NCBI RefSeq assembly: GCF_904846625.1
Contig: NZ_CAJHBL010000009.1
Coordinates: 1-34,345, forward strand
DNA: 34,345 nucleotides
Reading direction: 5' to 3'
DNA from: Psychrobacter sp. JCM 18900
Lineage (GTDB): Bacteria; Pseudomonadota; Gammaproteobacteria; Pseudomonadales; Moraxellaceae
Part shown: one piece after another, positions 33,376 to 34,345 of the stretch
How positions within the stretch are numbered: position 1 is the stretch's first letter
Layout of the letters: each line of letters starts with the position of its first letter
Position numbers and translations under genes: made by a program
Notes under the pieces: model-generated
The model's database searches: none
What the model was told of the DNA's origin: nothing
The model's input: the letters and a program-made list of their open reading frames with translations, nothing else

Positions 33376-33569
33376 AGGAACTAAACAGACAAATCACTGC
33401 TAGTCACCTTGTAAGATTGCGGTATATTTTGCGGTATATTTCAAAAGCCAATTACTGATAGTCACTGATAACAAAGGTTGTGGCTGCTAGTTTAGTTCCT
33501 TGTGTAGGAACTAAACTATAAAATAAGGGGGGGGTTATCCAAAGTTTTATATTTATAATTATAAATATA
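33376..33569. other. Origin-like repeat and AT-rich region
   Basis: The motif AGGAACTAAAC occurs directly at 33376 and 33506 and inverted in the hairpin 33488-33518 (13-base arms TAGTTTAGTTCCT/AGGAACTAAACTA, loop TGTGT). TGCGGTATATTT is repeated in tandem at 33418-33441. Then come a run of eight G, TTATCCAAA (33535-33543, one base from a DnaA box) and a perfect 22-base AT palindrome (33548-33569). Repeats, DnaA-like box and AT-rich dyad together resemble a replication origin, possibly served by the Gp2-like protein. This is inferred from layout. Confidence 0.45.
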
Positions 33570-33636
33570 CAAAATATTGTTTATTTGCTATAACTGTGGG
33601 AACTTATTGCGGCACTGCTTGGAGATGAAATGTATC

Positions 33637-33897
33637 ATGCATAATAAATTACAAGGAAGTAATTTAACACGAGCCATGCTAGAGCACGATTATAAAAATA
33701 TATGGTGTGCTGTTGATGATAATAGTGATAAACAAGCAACAAGTAATCTAAATGGCAACGACTTTACAGCTTACATCGTAAAATATCAGAACGGATATTT
33801 CTATTGTGACGGCGGTATGCAATGGTTATATGCTGTGCCAATTAAAATAGTACCGTTAACAGACATAGAAGTAATTTTTAGTAAAATAGCCTACTAA
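33637..33897 (+). CDS. Small protein of unknown function
   Basis: About 86 residues from ATG at 33637 (MHNKLQGSNLTRAMLEH); the frame is open to 33577, and other ATGs at 33577 and 33625 are possible, with GGAG at 33621. Aromatic and mixed alpha/beta content (DYKNIWCAVDDNSDKQ; DFTAYIVKYQNGYFYCDGGMQWLYAVPIKIVPLTDIEVIF) suggests a small globular domain. No signal peptide or membrane segment. I do not recognise it. It is the only gene between the origin-like region and the right-hand hairpins. Confidence 0.55.
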   Translation: MHNKLQGSNLTRAMLEHDYKNIWCAVDDNSDKQATSNLNGNDFTAYIVKYQNGYFYCDGGMQWLYAVPIKIVPLTDIEVIFSKIAY

Positions 33898-34005
33898 CTA
33901 TAGCGGGTTTTTATTGCTTAAAAAATGATTTTCGGACATCGTAAGAAAAGACTTTCTGCACAGGTAAAGGCGGTTATTTATCTCACTGCCCAAAACTTCA
34001 CACTT

Positions 34006-34020
34006 CAAATTCAGCAATCA
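34006..34020 (+). repeat. 15-bp direct repeat, right copy
   Basis: Identical to CAAATTCAGCAATCA at 29541-29555, same orientation. Confidence 0.5.
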
Positions 34021-34038
34021 ATCAATATTCATTCAATC

Positions 34039-34098
34039 GCCTATCATTAGCCTATAGCCTAATGATAGGCTGACTAAAGTGGTTTTACCACCTTAGTC
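34039..34098. terminator. Two consecutive hairpins
   Basis: GCCTATCATTAG/CTAATGATAGGC (12-base arms, 34039-34070) is followed directly by GACTAA-GTGGT/ACCAC-TTAGTC with one mismatch (34072-34098). They could terminate the preceding gene. The CTATCATT half also recurs in the resolvase palindrome, so a recombination site is an alternative. The rest of 33898-34260 shows no gene. Confidence 0.45.
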
Positions 34099-34260
34099 TA
34101 TTCTAGGTAGGCTATTAGCTCTATTATCGCTTTGAATATCTGATTTCACTGGAGCATAATCTATTTCTATTCATTTACTAATGCACTATAACCAAGATAG
34201 TTTATTCCTACTAAAGTTAATAATATCAACTGAGTAATAAAGAAGAGTATAACTACGCTA

Positions 34261-34345
34261 ATGAAGAAATATACAGCAATCGGAATGTATTCAAAGTTAG
34301 ATAGAAGGAAAAAATCTTTGATCACCTCTATAGAAAATAAGAACC
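34261..34345 (+). CDS. Possible partial reading frame at right edge
   Basis: ATG at 34261 opens a basic frame (MKKYTAIGMYSKLDRRKK) that runs off the window without a stop. If the window is a closed circle it ends after only 35 residues at base 23. No ribosome binding site or family is evident. Confidence 0.15.
   Translation, partial: MKKYTAIGMYSKLDRRKKSLITSIENKN

Overview
The window reads as plasmid DNA from a Moraxellaceae bacterium, most likely Psychrobacter (possibly Acinetobacter). The reasons are its low to moderate GC content and its typical gene set: Rep_3-type initiators with 22-bp iterons, a MobA/L (MOBQ-type) relaxase, KfrA, small serine resolvases, and a cadR-cadA/czcD metal-resistance cargo. 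The genus is inferred from style, not from a database match. Whether the window is a whole circle cannot be decided from the sequence.

Layout. (1) 1-2.3 kb: orphan iteron-like repeats, then a ParF/ParG-type partition operon on the minus strand. Directly upstream of the ATPase gene is a perfect 12-copy octamer array that looks like a parH-type centromere. Two small plus-strand genes follow. (2) 2.4-7 kb: mobilization. A coiled-coil membrane accessory protein and a large MobA/L relaxase lie on the minus strand, with an oriT-like hairpin plus nic core and two small divergent genes. (3) 7.2-9.9 kb: a first replicon with four 22-bp iterons, an operator dyad and a Rep_3 initiator, then KfrA behind its own palindromic operator. 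(4) 9.9-11.3 kb: a gene-free stretch with several complementary arms and a very strong terminator (candidate structured RNA), then a decayed IS3-family transposase. (5) 11.3-25.5 kb: a metal and envelope cargo with a CDF efflux protein, Lnt, a DUF411 copper lipoprotein, a CHAP protein, CadR, the CadA/ZntA-type ATPase, CcmF-CcmG-CcmH-CcmI, LspA and a DUF3817 membrane protein. (6) 25.5-29.4 kb: a broken serine resolvase whose 3' end is a second copy of the partition octamer array, a Fic protein, and an intact resolvase facing a 238-bp imperfect palindrome. (7) 29.5-34.3 kb: a second replicon (DnaA box, three iterons, Rep_3 initiator), a compact overlapping operon of an inovirus Gp2-like protein, a zinc-ribbon protein and a small protein, then an origin-like AT-rich stretch and one small gene of unknown function.

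How it fits together. Replication (two Rep genes, plus an orphan iteron set), partition, mobilization and resolution make up the backbone. The cargo couples Cd/Zn/Pb export and a copper-binding lipoprotein to spare copies of envelope enzymes: Lnt and LspA for lipoprotein maturation, and the late half of cytochrome c maturation. Several of these have exposed active-site thiols. My reading is that the cargo both exports metals and replaces metal-sensitive periplasmic functions; this is inference.

The most interesting signals are the two inverted centromere-like arrays 25 kb apart (one translated as a resolvase tail), the giant palindrome next to the intact resolvase, the candidate structured RNA at about 10.05-10.70 kb, the ccmFGHI set inside a metal-resistance locus, and the Gp2-like operon beside an origin-like sequence.
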